Made by a program: the position numbers and the translations under genes. From positions 36,526 to 100,525 of the forward strand of contig NZ_JADH01000003.1 in the NCBI RefSeq assembly GCF_000518285.1: DNA of 64,000 nt, given 5' to 3'. Positions within the stretch are counted from its first letter, which is position 1. Every line of letters starts with the position of its first letter. Source of the stretch: Williamsoniiplasma lucivorax ATCC 49196. GTDB taxonomy: Bacteria; Bacillota_I; Bacilli_A; Mycoplasmatales; Mycoplasmataceae. The notes below the pieces were generated by a model. It saw only the letters and a list, made by a program, of their open reading frames with translations, was not told the origin of the DNA and did no database searches. Below, in pieces: positions 45,646 to 57,586 of this stretch.

Positions 45646-47327
45646 AGCATCTTGCGCTTTTTTAAACTGATGGTTAAAACATCTAATGTTTCATCTAACA
45701 TAAGTCTATTAATTTCATCAATTTTTGATTCTAATTGATCAAGTGCCATTACAACCATTTGCTCATCATCAAAGTTGTTATCAACAACTTGCTGAGCATT
45801 ATAAATTACATCTTGTAATTTAATATATATTTCATGAGGCATGAATGGTTCTTTTGCAAGTTCTCTTGCAACTAAAATCATTTCTTTCAATTCACTGACA
45901 ATTTTCACTGTTCCAGATAAATTAAATTCACTAGTTGCACGCATAATTTTAGTAATCATTGCATTAATTTCATCAACATTTATTGGTTCATCAGCAATAA
46001 ACTTTTGTGCTTCTTTAATTACTTGTTTTAAGTTAATATAATCTTCACGTGATGCCCCTGGTTTTTGAAGAGTTTTTTGTGCTTTTTCAAAACTTGCTTT
46101 TAGAACAAATAAGCTTCCTTGTAAACTAACAAGATGAAATTCATCTATTGCTAGTTTTAATTTAGCATGAATATCGTTAACAGCTTCTCCATTATTTGCA
46201 GAATTCTTTACAATCTTTTCAGCTTCACCAATGGTGTTTTGCAATTGTATGTAACTATCATAAGATGCATGAGGATTATCAACGCTTCGTTTTGCAATTA
46301 AAATCATATTTTTTAATTCAGATAACATTTTAATAGAAATATCAACATCATTGATTGCTGACTCTAGGTTAGCAATCATTTTATTAATTTCTTTTATATC
46401 ATCTGTATTTTGTTGTAGGGGAACTTTAGACATTAATTGTTCTAACTTCATACGAGTTTCATTAGAAGCACCTAGTTCGAAAAGAACTTTGTTAGCTTGA
46501 GCAAGACTTTTATTTAACTTATCTTTACTTCCTTGTAAATTATCACGATAAAACTGTTCAATAGCTTGTTTTAATTGTTTAGTTTTAATTTTGATTTTTT
46601 CTGGGTTGGTTGGTTTTGAATCGACAAATTCTTTAATCTTAGCAATTGTATTTTGAAATGTTGTTATAGCTCCAACAGCATGCGGATTAGTCATATCAGC
46701 TGCATTTGCTTCAATAATTAATTCTTGTAACTCTTTTAATTCATTAGCTCCTTTTGTTTGAAAAGTATTCATTGCATCATCTAATTCTTTTAGTTTTTGA
46801 TCAATGGCTTGTTGATTGCCAGCATTTTGTTCAATGAACTTATTAGTTTCTTCAATCTGCGCTTTTAAAACTTTATAATCTTCAAAATATGTTTTATTTT
46901 CTGTGACAGTTGTTTCTGCTTGATTAAATAATTTTCTTAATTTTTCAATTGCACTATTTTTTGCAAACAAAATAGTTGAAGTGGCTTTCATGTTTTTAAA
47001 AGTTTCTCTTAATGATTCATTAGTGTTATCAAAATCTTTAATTGCATTTTCTAATTCATTTGCAGCACTTTCAATCTCTGCAGGTGTGGAATGTTGCTTG
47101 TCAATCACTACCTTAGCCTTTTCTTTTGTTTTTTCTAGATTTTCAAATTTTGCTAAAGCATCATCATTTTGATTCAAAAGATTTTGACTTTCACCTAGAA
47201 GTGTTTCTTGATCAGGTATTTGTTCTGGTTCTATCTGTGTTGAGGTGTCAGTTCCACAAGCAACAACAGTCGCACTCGCGCTAGCTACCATGGCAATGGT
47301 ACCTAATAATGTTAATAATTTTTTCAT
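45582..47327 (-). CDS. Repeat-rich lipoprotein, N-terminal part, frame shifted at an A6 run
   Basis: It starts with a lipobox signal ([24 protein letters not shown]). About 535 residues of helical, FIVAR-like repeats follow (for example ELKELQELIIEANAADMTNP, KFIADEPINVDEINAMITKIM). After LDETLDVLTISLKK the frame runs off into ~20 unrelated residues and stops at TAG 45582-45584. In a sister repeat the same site reads LNTGLQNAQDALKQQGAS. Adding one A restores ~834 residues. Whether this is a real on/off switch, a decayed gene or a sequence error cannot be told from one sequence. Confidence 0.8.
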
Positions 47328-47456
47328 TTTTAAAAAGTCTCTCTATTTGTTTACAAACAATGTTCTAATTCTACATTTTTTCCTATTAAATAACAATTTT
47401 TAAGCAACCTAAAAATGCTGATTTTAGGTATAAAACTATGTTTTTTTACTATTTTT

Positions 47457-47481
47457 CACCTAATTTGCCACAAATCAGGTG
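47457..47481. promoter_or_regulatory. Inverted repeat between divergent surface-protein genes
   Basis: CACCTAATTTG-CCA-CAAATCAGGTG, an 11-bp inverted repeat with one mismatch, 65 bases before the coiled-coil gene at 47546. Good operator geometry; no regulator identified. A second small repeat, CCTAAAA-N7-TTTTAGG, lies at 47409-47429. Confidence 0.4.
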
Positions 47482-47545
47482 AGAAATTTAAAAAAATGAA
47501 AAATTTCACCAACTTTTTTCTAATCTATAGTGGAGGGTTTTAAAA

Positions 47546-48115
47546 ATGACATCAAATAATAAACTAGAAACAAAGACTATCAACTATGATGAAAAAAATT
47601 CTATTGAATACAAATTGCAAGTTGATTATGCTCACAAAATTGCAGCTTCAAACTTTGATCAAATTAAATCATTAGCATTTAGGATAAGTGCTGATGTAAA
47701 TGATGGTAAAATTAAATACACAAAGCAAGAAGTTAAACAATTAAGAGCTTTGATTGAACAAGGGAGTAAAGAAGTGCAAGTTATCAAAAATATGTTGCTA
47801 GTTCCAAACAAAGTGGCATTACCAATTGGACCAATTGGACCAAAGAAAATCTCAAAAAAAGACCAACTAATCAAAGACTTACAAAATGAAGTTGCTGAAT
47901 TAAAACTTATGGTTGGACACTTAATCGAGGAAAATAAACAATTAAGAGCGGAAAATGCTGAATTAAGAGCAGAAAATGCTCAATTACGAGCAGAAATCGC
48001 TGAATTAAGAGCAGAAAATGCTGAATTAAGAGCAGAAAATGCTGAATTAAGAGTTTATATTGGTAAATTAGAGTCTAAGTTAGATCAACATGTTCCTAAT
48101 TGAAGAATGGAATAA
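47546..48115 (+). CDS. Coiled-coil protein with tandem AENAELR heptads
   Basis: A 189-residue cytoplasmic-type protein without signal peptide. Residues 1-~95 are a helical head (NSIEYKLQVDYAHKIAASN, KYTKQEVKQLRALIEQG). After the spacer LPIGPIGPKK come ~30 residues leading into six near-identical heptads of AENAELR / AENAQLR type, then RVYIGKLESKLDQHVPNW. GGAGG precedes the ATG. UGA is Trp near the end. Two truncated copies follow downstream. The shape recalls the leucine-zipper ends of mollicute plasmid and phage-type proteins, but no family can be named. Confidence 0.8.
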
Positions 48116-48137
48116 AAAACGAAATATTCATAAAGGA

Positions 48138-48186
48138 TGCTTAACATCATTGTTGATTGTGAATTCAATAATGATTAGCATTTTTT
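48138..48186 (+). terminator. Terminator of coiled-coil copy 1
   Basis: Imperfect long hairpin from TGCTTAACATCATTGTTGA to TCAATAATGATTAGCA followed by T6. An almost identical hairpin follows copy 2 at 48681-48728, showing that the duplicated unit includes the terminator. Confidence 0.65.
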
Positions 48187-48658
48187 GTTGGGTTTTGTCG
48201 GCCAACCCGAACCATCAGCGCCCATTCTAAGTGCTGATGTAAATGATGATAAAATTAAATATACAAAGCAAGAAGTTAAGCAATTAAGAGCTTTGATTGA
48301 ACAAGGGAGTAAAGAAGTGCAAGTTATCAAAAATATGTTGCTAGTTCCAAACAAAGGGGCATTGCCAATTGGACCAAAAGGACCAAAGAAAATCTCAAAA
48401 AAAGACCGACTAATCAAAGACTTACAAAATGAAGTGGCTGAATTAAAACTTATGGTTGGACACTTAATTGAGGAAAATAAACAATTACGAGCAGAAAACG
48501 CCGAGTTAAGAGCAGAAAACGCCGAGTTAAGAGCAGAAATCGCTGAATTAAGAGCAGAAAATGCTCAATTGCGAGCGGAAAATGCTGAGTTAAGAGTTTA
48601 TATTGGCAAATTGGAGTCTAAGTTAGATCAACATGTTCCTAATTGAAGAATGGAATAA
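48185..48658 (+). pseudogene. Truncated tandem copy 2 of the coiled-coil gene
   Basis: From 48229 on this is nearly identical to the copy at 47546 (same 3' two thirds, spacer LPIGPKGPKK, six heptads, same end). The first ~50 residues are missing and replaced by an unrelated stretch read from TTG (LGFVGQPEPSAP). It has no ribosome binding site and lies right after the terminator of copy 1. It looks like a silent cassette. Confidence 0.75.
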
Positions 48659-48680
48659 AAAACGGAATATTCATAAAGGA

Positions 48681-48728
48681 TGCTTAACATCATTATTGAT
48701 TGTGAATTCAATAATGATTAGCATTTTT
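48681..48728 (+). terminator. Terminator of coiled-coil copy 2
   Basis: Same hairpin as at 48138-48186 with a few base changes, followed by T6. Confidence 0.6.
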
Positions 48729-48769
48729 TGTTGAGTTTTATTGGTAAACCCAAACCATCAGCACTAAGT

Positions 48770-49158
48770 CTAAGTGCTGATGTAAATGATGGTAAAATTA
48801 AATACACAAAGCAAGAAGTTAACAATTAAGAGCTTTGATTGAACAAGGGAGTAAAGAAGTGCAAGTGATCAAAAATATGTTGATAGTTCCAAGTAAAGGA
48901 ATATTACCAATTGGGCCAAAAGGACCAAAAAAAATCTCAAAAAAAGACCGACTAATCAAAGACTTACAAAATGAAGTTGTTGAATTAAAACTTATGGTTG
49001 GACATTTAATTGAGGAAAATAAACAATTACGAGCGGAAAATGCTCAATTACGAGCGGAAAATGCTCAATTGCGAGCAGAAAACGCTGAATTAAGAGTTTA
49101 TATCAGTAAATTAGAGTCTAAGTTAGATCAACATGTTCCTAATTGAAGAATGGAATAA
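48770..49158 (+). pseudogene. Truncated, frameshifted tandem copy 3 of the coiled-coil gene
   Basis: Starts at the same SADVNDGKIKYTKQEV segment as copy 2, but one base is missing at about 48820 (GTTAACAATT against GTTAAGCAATT), so the head is out of frame and the open part begins at 48835. It has only three heptads where copies 1 and 2 have six, then the same end. No start signals. Confidence 0.75.
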
Positions 49159-49173
49159 AAAACTTTCTATATA

Positions 49174-49226
49174 AAAAAGAAATGAATTCAACACTTTTCC
49201 AAGTGATTAATAACTCATTTCTTTTT
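49174..49226. terminator. Terminator after the coiled-coil cassette
   Basis: Outer stem AAAAAGAAATGA.TT / AA.TCATTTCTTTTT enclosing CACTT/AAGTG, after copy 3. Confidence 0.7.
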
Positions 49227-49314
49227 AACATCATTTTAGTATAATATTTTCACTTGAATTTTACTTAAATTAAGCTAAGCAAAATTTAGTTTGGAAAATA
49301 GGGTTTGCTTATTT

Positions 49315-51375
49315 TTAAATTTTATCTAATTCAAATAATAATCAATTTTTATCAATGTGGTTTTTACTGAAATATCACCCTTCTTTATCATGACCATCAT
49401 GTGGGGGATAAAAATCACTGTTATTAGACTCCCAGATAGCTCCAGTCAATTGATCTTTAAGACCTGGTGCATAAGGATCATATCATGGAAGTTTGGCTTG
49501 TATTTTTATATTCCCAAAAGTTAATTTGTAATCCATCATTGTCTTTTGGTAAACATTTATTACGCTTTTAAAGGCAACACCAATTTTGCCACTTGTTGTT
49601 TTTTTAAGCACTAATTTATTTGGAGTGTCAATTTTGACTGAACTAGTAAATGCTTCAAATTTCATGTCACTAGCATCTTTCATCACTTCATCAATTTGAC
49701 TACCAATCAGGTCTTCATGACCATTAGTTCCAGTTCCCACTTCAAAATAAGTCCCTGGTTCTAATACTATTTCAGCTCCAGTTGCTAACTTTTTTTTAAT
49801 GACATCTCATGGTGTTTTTGTTGCTTTGGCATAAGCTTTAATGTAATCTGTTTTTGCTGCTTGATCAATACTTAAGAAGGCTGTTTCCATCTGATGACCT
49901 TTATTCACGCTTCATAAATATTCATTCACATAAATAATTGAATGGTATAAAGCAGATAGCAGTTGATCTTTTTTGTTGGTACAAGTTTTTGATTCATTAT
50001 TGGCATATGTTCATGGCGCAATAATTGTTGGGATTTTTAATTTTAAATCATTATTTGCTCCTCCAAAAACAATCTTAATATTTGACAATCTCATTGTTCC
50101 AAATGCATGTACTTGTTGAATAAAATTGTACAATAAATAATCAGGAGTATCATATTTCTTTAAAAATCTTTCTAATTCATTGTCATAACTTCGAGATTCA
50201 ATCTTTCCATTGCTAAACATTCTAGTTTCAATAAGATTAGCAGCTATCGCTCCATTCATTCCAGGTTCATTTTTATTTTTTAAAATTAGGTTATTTACTA
50301 AAGAGTTGTTTTGAAAGTCACTCAGGATTTTTAATTGATCTCAGCCATTATCAGTGTTTAATCAATCTTTTGTGATCATAACATCTTCTTCATTAATGGT
50401 TTGTCGGGCATCAATTTCACCAGTGGCATTAGGAATTTTGTCTTTGATAATGCTATTAATAGTTTCATTGAGGTTTTTTTGAAAAGTTCCATTTTTTTGA
50501 TTAACAAAATTAGCAATTGGTCGGGTTAATTTTCCATAATTTTTTAAATCAGGTGAAGTTTTCTTTAAATCTAAAAAGTTAAGTGCTGTGGAACCATTTT
50601 CTGCACCATTATGCAAGAAATGATTTGGCATTTCTTGCTTGATTTCATTAATCACTCCCATCACATTACCATCTTCACCAATTAAAAGATGAATTTCAAA
50701 TGGTGCTGTTGTATGTGTATCAGTTTTGCCACTTTCATCGCGATAAAACATTTTCAAGACTGGCGTGATTGACAATGTATAAATTATTTCTTCATCATTT
50801 CCATTATCAGGAAGAATTCTTTGCCCAGTTAATTCAAATTTATCTTTGATTTCAAAACCACCATAAGTGTTGTTTCAATCCGTCCCCATTGTAATATCTT
50901 TATATTTGTCATAATTTAACTTAATCATTTCTTTAAAATATTTTGTAAATGTATGCTCGTGAAAAATGATTGCCAAATCATTTTTCATCTTATTAAGAGC
51001 TGCTTGATCTTCTAATAAATCGACTTTAATCTCTCTTTGACCTTCAGGAATTGCATGATTGTTCATTAAATATTTGAAGTTAAAAATTTGTGTTCCATCA
51101 TAATCCCCATTTCCTTCTTTATCAATTGTATTGGTAATTTTACTTTGACTAAGTTCATCTTCATATGTATCTAACCAAACTTTCTCAAGTAAATTTTTAT
51201 ACCCTTGCACATTTTGATTCGATGTTGGTGGTTTGGGAGTTGAGCCTCCACCCTCACCCTCGCCTTCACCTTCACCATCATTGACATAATCATTGTTGCT
51301 ATTGCAAGAAACAACAGTTAATGCACTTCCAGAAACTAATCCGGCAGCTGCTAATAAACTTAATAATTTTTTCAT
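49315..51375 (-). CDS. Large lipoprotein 1 of a three-member family, 686 aa
   Basis: Lipobox signal (MKKLLSLLAAAGLVSGSALTVVSC), then a short GEGEGEG spacer and a ~640-residue surface domain. Blocks shared with the lipoproteins at 51705 and 57587 include TQIFNFKYLMNN, KMKNDLAIIFHEHTFTKYFKEMI, KMFYRDESGKTD, FEIHLLIGEDGNVM, NNLILKNKNEPGMN, LKLKIPTIIAPWTY, LSALYHSIIYVN, MKFEAFTSSVKI and a WLLFEL end. No enzyme motif is visible. UGA is Trp at conserved sites. It has its own leader, like lipoprotein 3. It lies next to an ABC locus, so it may be part of, or secreted by, that system. Confidence 0.88.
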
Positions 51376-51403
51376 TTTTTCCTTTTCTTATTTTTGTTTT
51401 TAT

Positions 51404-51460
51404 ACTTGTTAATTTAACACACTTTTTTAGTAAGCTAATCTAACAAAGGAGTAGGTTATT
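51404..51460 (-). promoter_or_regulatory. Leader shared with lipoprotein 3
   Basis: This stretch upstream of lipoprotein 1 closely resembles 59655-59711 upstream of lipoprotein 3 (shared TTAATTTAA-CACAC, then AACAAAG-AGTAGG). It is a candidate common promoter or binding site. The rest of 51461-51704 holds only the terminator at 51546. Confidence 0.5.
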
Positions 51461-51545
51461 TGCTTGCTTAATTACAACGCATTTTTAATTGTTCTAGTCT
51501 ATTATCCATTTGCATTTAGCTCTGCAAATTTTTAAAGAAAATGAA

Positions 51546-51574
51546 AAATATCTTGTCTCAAATACAAGATATTT
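51546..51574 (-). terminator. Terminator after lipoprotein 2
   Basis: Perfect 11-bp stem AAATATCTTGT/ACAAGATATTT with a T-rich tail on the minus strand. Confidence 0.75.
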
Positions 51575-51704
51575 AATCTAAAAACAGATTATTGATTATA
51601 CAAAAATTGATCAACACCTTGTGGGATAATTGCATAATGAATAACAATGAATTTATACAAAACTATAAAGATTTTTTATTATTAAAATGCCTAATTTGAG
51701 TTTT

Positions 51705-53804
51705 TTAATTTAATTCAAATAATAATCAATCTGGTTTATGTGTGGCGTCTCTGAAATAACCTCAATCTTTATCTAGGGGTCATCTTCCATAAAAACCGTC
51801 ATTTAGTTCCTCGATAATTTCACCTGTTGTCTCAGGACCATTGTAATTAGGGTTAAATCATGGAAACCTTGCTTTAATTTGAATATCACCAAAGCTCAGA
51901 TTGTAATCTAACTTAGCTCATTGAAAATTATCTCCCCCGTTAAGACCAACACCAAATTTGCCATTCGATCCTTTCTTAACAACTAAATCACGATCAGTTC
52001 CAACTTTAATAGAACTAGTAAAGGATTCAAATTTCATGGCAGTTGAAGTTGTCATTAAATCACCAATTGCACTTCCATTCATCTCACTATTTCCACTAGC
52101 TCCTGTTCCAACTTGAAAATGCATCCCTTGATTGATTGCTATTTTCCCCCCATTATTTAATTTATTTGTAATATCTTCTCATGAGGTGTTTGTTGCTTTT
52201 TGTAAAGCTTTTTGATAATCCGTTTTTGCTTGTCAATCCATATTAAACATTGTTTGAAAAACAACGGGGTTTTTATTAACATTTCATAAATGTTGATTGG
52301 CAAATAAAATTGATTGATATAGCGCAGACAAAAATTCTTCTTTTTTTGATTTTAACTGCGATGATTCATTATTTTTATATGTTCATGGAACAATAATCGT
52401 TGGAATCTTAAGTTTGACATTGTTATTTTGAGTATTAAAAACAATTTGCAGATTAGATAATTTAAAATTTCCATGTGCATGAACTTCATGCACAATTTGT
52501 TTTTTAACTTTTTTGTCTTGAATGTATTTATTTAAAAATTTATTTAATTTCTCATCATATGTTTCAGATTTAATTACTCTACTTGTAAATAGTCTTGATT
52601 CAATTAGCCTGATGGCAGTTTCTTCATTCATTCCTGGATCATTTTTATTTTTTAAAATTAGATTGTTCACTAAAGAGTTATTTTGAAAATGAGTTAAACT
52701 TTTAGTTTGACTTCAATCTTCTTCAGTCTTCAATCAATCACCAGAAACACTGACATTTTTTTGATTAATAAGATCACCTGGATCAATTTCAACATTAACA
52801 CCTGTCTCGACTTGTGCTTTAAGAATTTCATCAATTGTTTTAACAAGATTGTTTTTAAAAATACTTTGTTTACTATCATTGACAAAATTAACAATTGGTT
52901 TTTTTACATTTCCATAATTCTTGACATACTTAGTTGAATTTTTAAAATCATTATATTCAAATTGGGTTGCTCCAGGTTCTTGGTTATTATTTAATAATTG
53001 GCTTGGCAATTTGTCTTTGACAGCATCAACCATTTGCATCACATTCCCATTTTCACCAATTAAAAGATTGATCTCAAATGGAGTTGTTTTATAAATATCT
53101 TTGTTGCCACTTTCATCACGATAATACATTTTTAGAATTGGTGATAAAGAAAGTGTATAAATCAGTTCTTTTGTTGCATTCGGTTTGGGGGTAATATATT
53201 GACCAACTAAGTTAAATTCATTACCAATTTCAAAACCACCATAAGTATCTTTTCAAGCCATTCCAATGGCAATGTCTCGATATTTATCATAGTTCTTTTT
53301 GATCATTTCTGTAAAGTATCCAGAAAATGTCTCATCATGAAAAATGATTTGCAAATCATTTTTCATCTTTTGTTTAGCCTGATCATTATGTGAAAAATCA
53401 ATTTTGATCGAACCTTGTTCTGTTGGAATTGGATAATTTTTAGTTAAATACCCAAAATTAAAGATTTTTGTCCCTTCCAGATCTCCAGATAAGTCTTTCT
53501 CAATTTTTGTCATTATTTTTGATTGACTAAGTTCGTCTTCGAATGTATCGATTCAGACTTTATCTAATAAATCTTTATATTTGGCCACTTTTTCAATTGC
53601 TGATTCTGTGTTCTCATTTCCGTTTCCGCTTTCTCCGCCTTCGCCTGTGCCTTCTCCAGACCCTTCACCTTCTCCAGGGCCTTCGCCCGTTTCTTCGCCT
53701 TCATTGTCTTTTGTATAATCACGTTCATTGCCACAAGCAACAACAGTTAATGTACTAGTTGCAACTAATCCAATAATTCCTAAAAAACTTAATAATTTTT
53801 TCAT
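51705..53804 (-). CDS. Large lipoprotein 2 of the family, 699 aa
   Basis: Lipobox signal (MKKLLSFLGIIGLVATSTLTVVAC). After the Cys comes a ~30-residue run rich in Gly and Glu (EGPGEGEGSGEGTGEGG), which raises local GC content and could vary in length. The body shares all blocks of lipoproteins 1 and 3, such as KMYYRDESGNKDIYKTTPFE and LKLKIPTIIVPWTY. It begins 26 bases after the ABC ATPase stop, so it is the third gene of a permease-ATPase-lipoprotein operon. That ties the family to the transporter. Confidence 0.88.
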
Positions 53805-53829
53805 AATTTCTCCTTAATATTTTTTGTTA

Positions 53830-55389
53830 TTATCAAAATAACTTGCTACCTTTTTCACTAATCCCCTCATGCTCTTTAGTGAGAGTAGTATTAATTTTTT
53901 TGTTCACTTTATATTGCTTTGGTCATTCCTTATATGAACTAGTAGCAAATAGGTCGGCAATTTTGATAAATTCTTTTTTATCATTTTCTTTTTTGTCGCT
54001 ATGCAAACAAGCATTGATCGCCAAATGTAATAACACTTCTTCCATCCCAATTAAGAATGGTGTTGATAATTTGAATTTAATCAAGTCTTCAAACATTTTT
54101 TGTTCTTGTTGATTAAAAAAGCCTTTTTCCAAAAAGTAAATTTTCAGAAATTTCATCATAAAGTCAAATCATTCTTGATCAATGGTGTGATTTTTTATTT
54201 CACCTAAAATTTTGCTAGTCTGTTCAATATTTTTTTCTAATTGTTCAATTTGACTAGCAGGGTTGGCCACTTCAATAACTTTTTTAGAATTAGTGCGTAG
54301 TTTTTTAATTTCTTTATTTTTGCGCTTAATATATTTTTTTAAAACAGTTGCAAGTTTGCCAAAATTTTTTAAGCGCATATTTTTAAAATAAAATGAGAGT
54401 TCCTTAATTTGGTTGGAATATAGTAAGGAATTATAAATTGCTTCATGATTCATTGGTAAACTGACAATTTCTTTTAAAAGCAGATTAAATTGCACTAATC
54501 AAGAAACCAAAAGATTAATATTATCTTTATCTTTTTCTAAAACCCCTACCACCATGCTTTTGTTAGCTAAGTTTTCTTCGAAAATAACAAAACCATGCTT
54601 TGTTAAATTAGTTTTAAATTGTTGATAAGCTGGATGGGTCGCAATATCAGAAATAAATAATAATTTATTCTTAAAATATAAATCAATATTTTTAATTTTT
54701 GAATTATATAAAATTTGACCTTTGTCCACTAAAATTAGTTCATCAGCAATATCAATTCAATTATCAATGTTATGGACAACTAACAAAATAGTACGCCCTT
54801 GGGTTTTATAATTGATTAAAGTATTTTTAATTTTAGCTTGTCAAACAGAATCTAAATTCGCTCCAGGTTCATCTCAAATAATTAAATTTGGATCTTTCAA
54901 TAAACTAATAATTAAGTTTAGGCGGTTTTTCATTCCTCAAGAAAAATCTTTGATTTTTTTGTTTTTAAAGGTATGTAATTCAAACATTTGCAAAAGCTCT
55001 TCAATTTGCTTTTGGGCAAATTTTTGTGATAAACCTAAAACTTGTGAGATTTCATTTAAATAAGTAATTAATTTAACATCATAACTTAAAAAGTCCATTT
55101 GCGTATAATAACCCATTTCATCATTAACCTGGTAACCTTGACGTGATTTGCGTCTAATTCCATTAATGACAATCTCACCTTTATAACTTTTGAATGTTCC
55201 CATAATTGAATTCAAGATGACTGATTTTCCTGAACCACTTCGTCCAACAATCAGGGTGACTTTGTTTTTAGCAATCCCAAAATTTAAAGGTCCAATTAGT
55301 TCTAAAGCATTGAATCGTTTGGAAAAGTTTTGAAAAGAAACAAAGTTATAATGGTTGTTGTTTGTTTCATTTAAATTTGATTTTTTCAT
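53830..55389 (-). CDS. ABC transporter ATPase with long C-terminal extension
   Basis: The 519-residue protein has a nucleotide-binding domain in residues ~20-240: Walker A GRSGSGKS, a signature-like FSWGMKNRLNL, Walker B LIIWDEP and switch His VVHNIDN. The signature is far from the usual LSGGQ. About 280 further residues follow, charged and helical (KKYIKRKNKEIKKLRTN, IEQLEKNIEQTSKIL), with no known domain. Its ATG overlaps the permease stop (TAATG). It probably powers export or membrane work by the permease encoded upstream. Confidence 0.88.
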
Positions 55390-57236
55390 TATTTTAAATC
55401 CTTTCTCACGAAGATATAAGCACTACCAAACATGGCGATTAAGAAAAATCCCACTTGAATGTAGATGTAAATATTCATGTTTGGTTTGATAACTTGTGTT
55501 AGTTTTTTTGTTTTGGGATTATTTGCAAATTTAAATTTCATTTTGGTAAAAAAGAAATTATCTTGATTAGTAAAATCAATGGTTGAACGCGTGTTCAAAG
55601 CAAATCAATATTTATTTCATTCTTTACCAGCTTTTTCTTCAAAAAAACTATTGATGCTTGCCGGGAATAACAAAGTAGTTAATAATTGGTGGTTATCAAC
55701 ATAATTGACATAATCACGATAATTTTGATCATTTACAATTGCTGCATTAGTAATTGTGACGTAATCAGAAGTTTGATTAATAAAGTTTTCTTCTAAAACT
55801 CGCATAAATAATTCAGTGTGCATTTTCTTTTCAAAAGCATTCATCAAATTAATATAATTTTGAGCATAAACTTGGTCATCAAAAACATCATTATAAAATA
55901 ATAAAAGATCGTTCTTACTTTGTGAATAATAATTATTCACAAAGTAAGGTAAAAAAAGACTGTTATCAATTGTTTTTTGAGCTTTATCATTTTTTAGAAT
56001 TGAGTTTGAGTCTGCTTCTGTACCAATTTGTAATGATAAATATTTTCCAAATTCACGGAAATTTAATTTTCAAAATTCATGTTCAACTTTTTCAACAGTG
56101 GCATTTTTAGGCAAGGTAGTTTTTAAATAGGTGTTGTAATATCCAAAAAACTCAATTAAGTCTTTTAAAACTAATTTATGCTTTTTATTTGTTGTTTGTT
56201 TATAAACTTGGTTAATATCTTTGATACTTTTAAAAGCATTTTTAAAAGTTAAAGAAACGTTTACGACATCTTTGTTGGTAAATTTATCGTCTTGAACCAT
56301 TTCTTTTAATTTGACTGACTTGATTTTTAAGTCAATATTATCTTTCCCATCGATTAAAAGTGTTTCAGTGTTAGGGTTAATAATTCCTAATTCATTTCAC
56401 ATTTTTAAACGGTTTTGTAACACTTCTTTTTCATCATAATTAGAACGTGTAAATTTATTATTTACATAAAAATCATTAATATATTTACTTAAATGAGGAA
56501 ATTTAATTTGCCCTTTTTTAATATTTTCATTTAAGACAAAAGCATGATTAATTTCTGAAGCTTTGTATCTAATTTCACTTTTATCTTCTTTAACTAAAGT
56601 AATGTTGATGGTTTCCATTTTACTATTAAAAAGTTGTTGGGGTAAACTTGCTAGAAAAATAGAAAGTAAGATAAATGATAAAATAATCGAAATAATTTGT
56701 TGTTTTAAAAGCATTGTAATCAAGGAAATAAACGCCATGATAAAAATAATCGAAACCACTTGCATAACTAAATTAATAAATAAATATCTGACTGCTGGGA
56801 GATTATTAACATTAATCCCAATGATTAATGCTGAAGTTGCACATTGTAATAATGTTGTAATCAAAAATATGGATAATCAAATACTTGTAAAGACAAAAAT
56901 GCGTGGTGTTTTTTGTTGAAGAATAATTGTTAGTGTTTGATCAGCAAATTTATTATGTAAAAAGTATGTGACTAATCTTGTTAATAAAACAAATAATAAA
57001 ACAACGTTAATTAAAAAATATCAATTTAACATCACGATTTTTTGCTCACTGGTGCTAACTAAAATAGCAAACACACAAGTTAAAGCGACAAAAATAGCCG
57101 ATAAAGCCAGAAATGCTTTGTCGACCAAAATTAATTTGGTGAAATATTTCGTTAAGTGATATAAATTAACTTTTCTATTTTTATGTTTTTTCTTATTGGG
57201 CAATGCATGTGTTGATGCATCTGTTATAGTTTTCAT
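55389..57236 (-). CDS. ABC transporter permease (ABC-2-like), 615 aa
   Basis: The N-terminal ~215 residues hold about six membrane segments (AFLALSAIFVALTCVFAILV, WYFLINVVLLFVLLTRLVTYFL and others). A ~370-residue extracytoplasmic domain follows, then one final segment (IYIYIQVGFFLIAMFGSAYIFV). This plan of transmembrane bundle plus large outer domain resembles mechanotransmission or exporter permeases rather than importers. I start at ATG 57234-57236 behind AGAGGT. First gene of the operon with the ATPase and lipoprotein 2. Confidence 0.8.
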
Positions 57237-57586
57237 TTGAAACCTCTTTCTCAAAATTGAAGATGCAGAAACAGTTGATATGCTTTCAATCCATACCTAA
57301 AGACAGTCTTCATAACCATTATTGTGTGATATTGATTGATTAAATTATTGTTTTAATTTTGGTGTCATAAACACCAAAAAGAATTTTAAAATTATTTTTT
57401 GGCATAATTTAGCCTTAAATAAATAAGCAAAATAAACTAAACTAATCGTAGTTTAGTTTGAAATATATTTGCAAATTTATTGTTTAGCCAATAAATAATA
57501 TTTTTGTTATTTTTAAAACTTGTTTCTGCATTAATTGTTTTAAAAATTAAGATCTATTATGAAATATTGTATTTTTTAGTTTAAAT
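57237..57586. other. Intergenic region with two hairpins, before the permease operon
   Basis: 350 bases without a gene. Two perfect hairpins are present: 57357-57379 (TTTTGGTGT/ACACCAAAA) and 57434-57459 (AAACTAAACTA/TAGTTTAGTTT). The second is followed by a T-rich stretch on the minus strand and is the likely terminator of lipoprotein 3. The promoter of the permease operon must lie between the first hairpin and 57236. Confidence 0.6.

Noticed and set aside
53543..53758. 71-residue plus-strand frame in the Gly/Glu-rich tract
   Set aside because: It is the complement of the GEGEGSG linker of lipoprotein 2.
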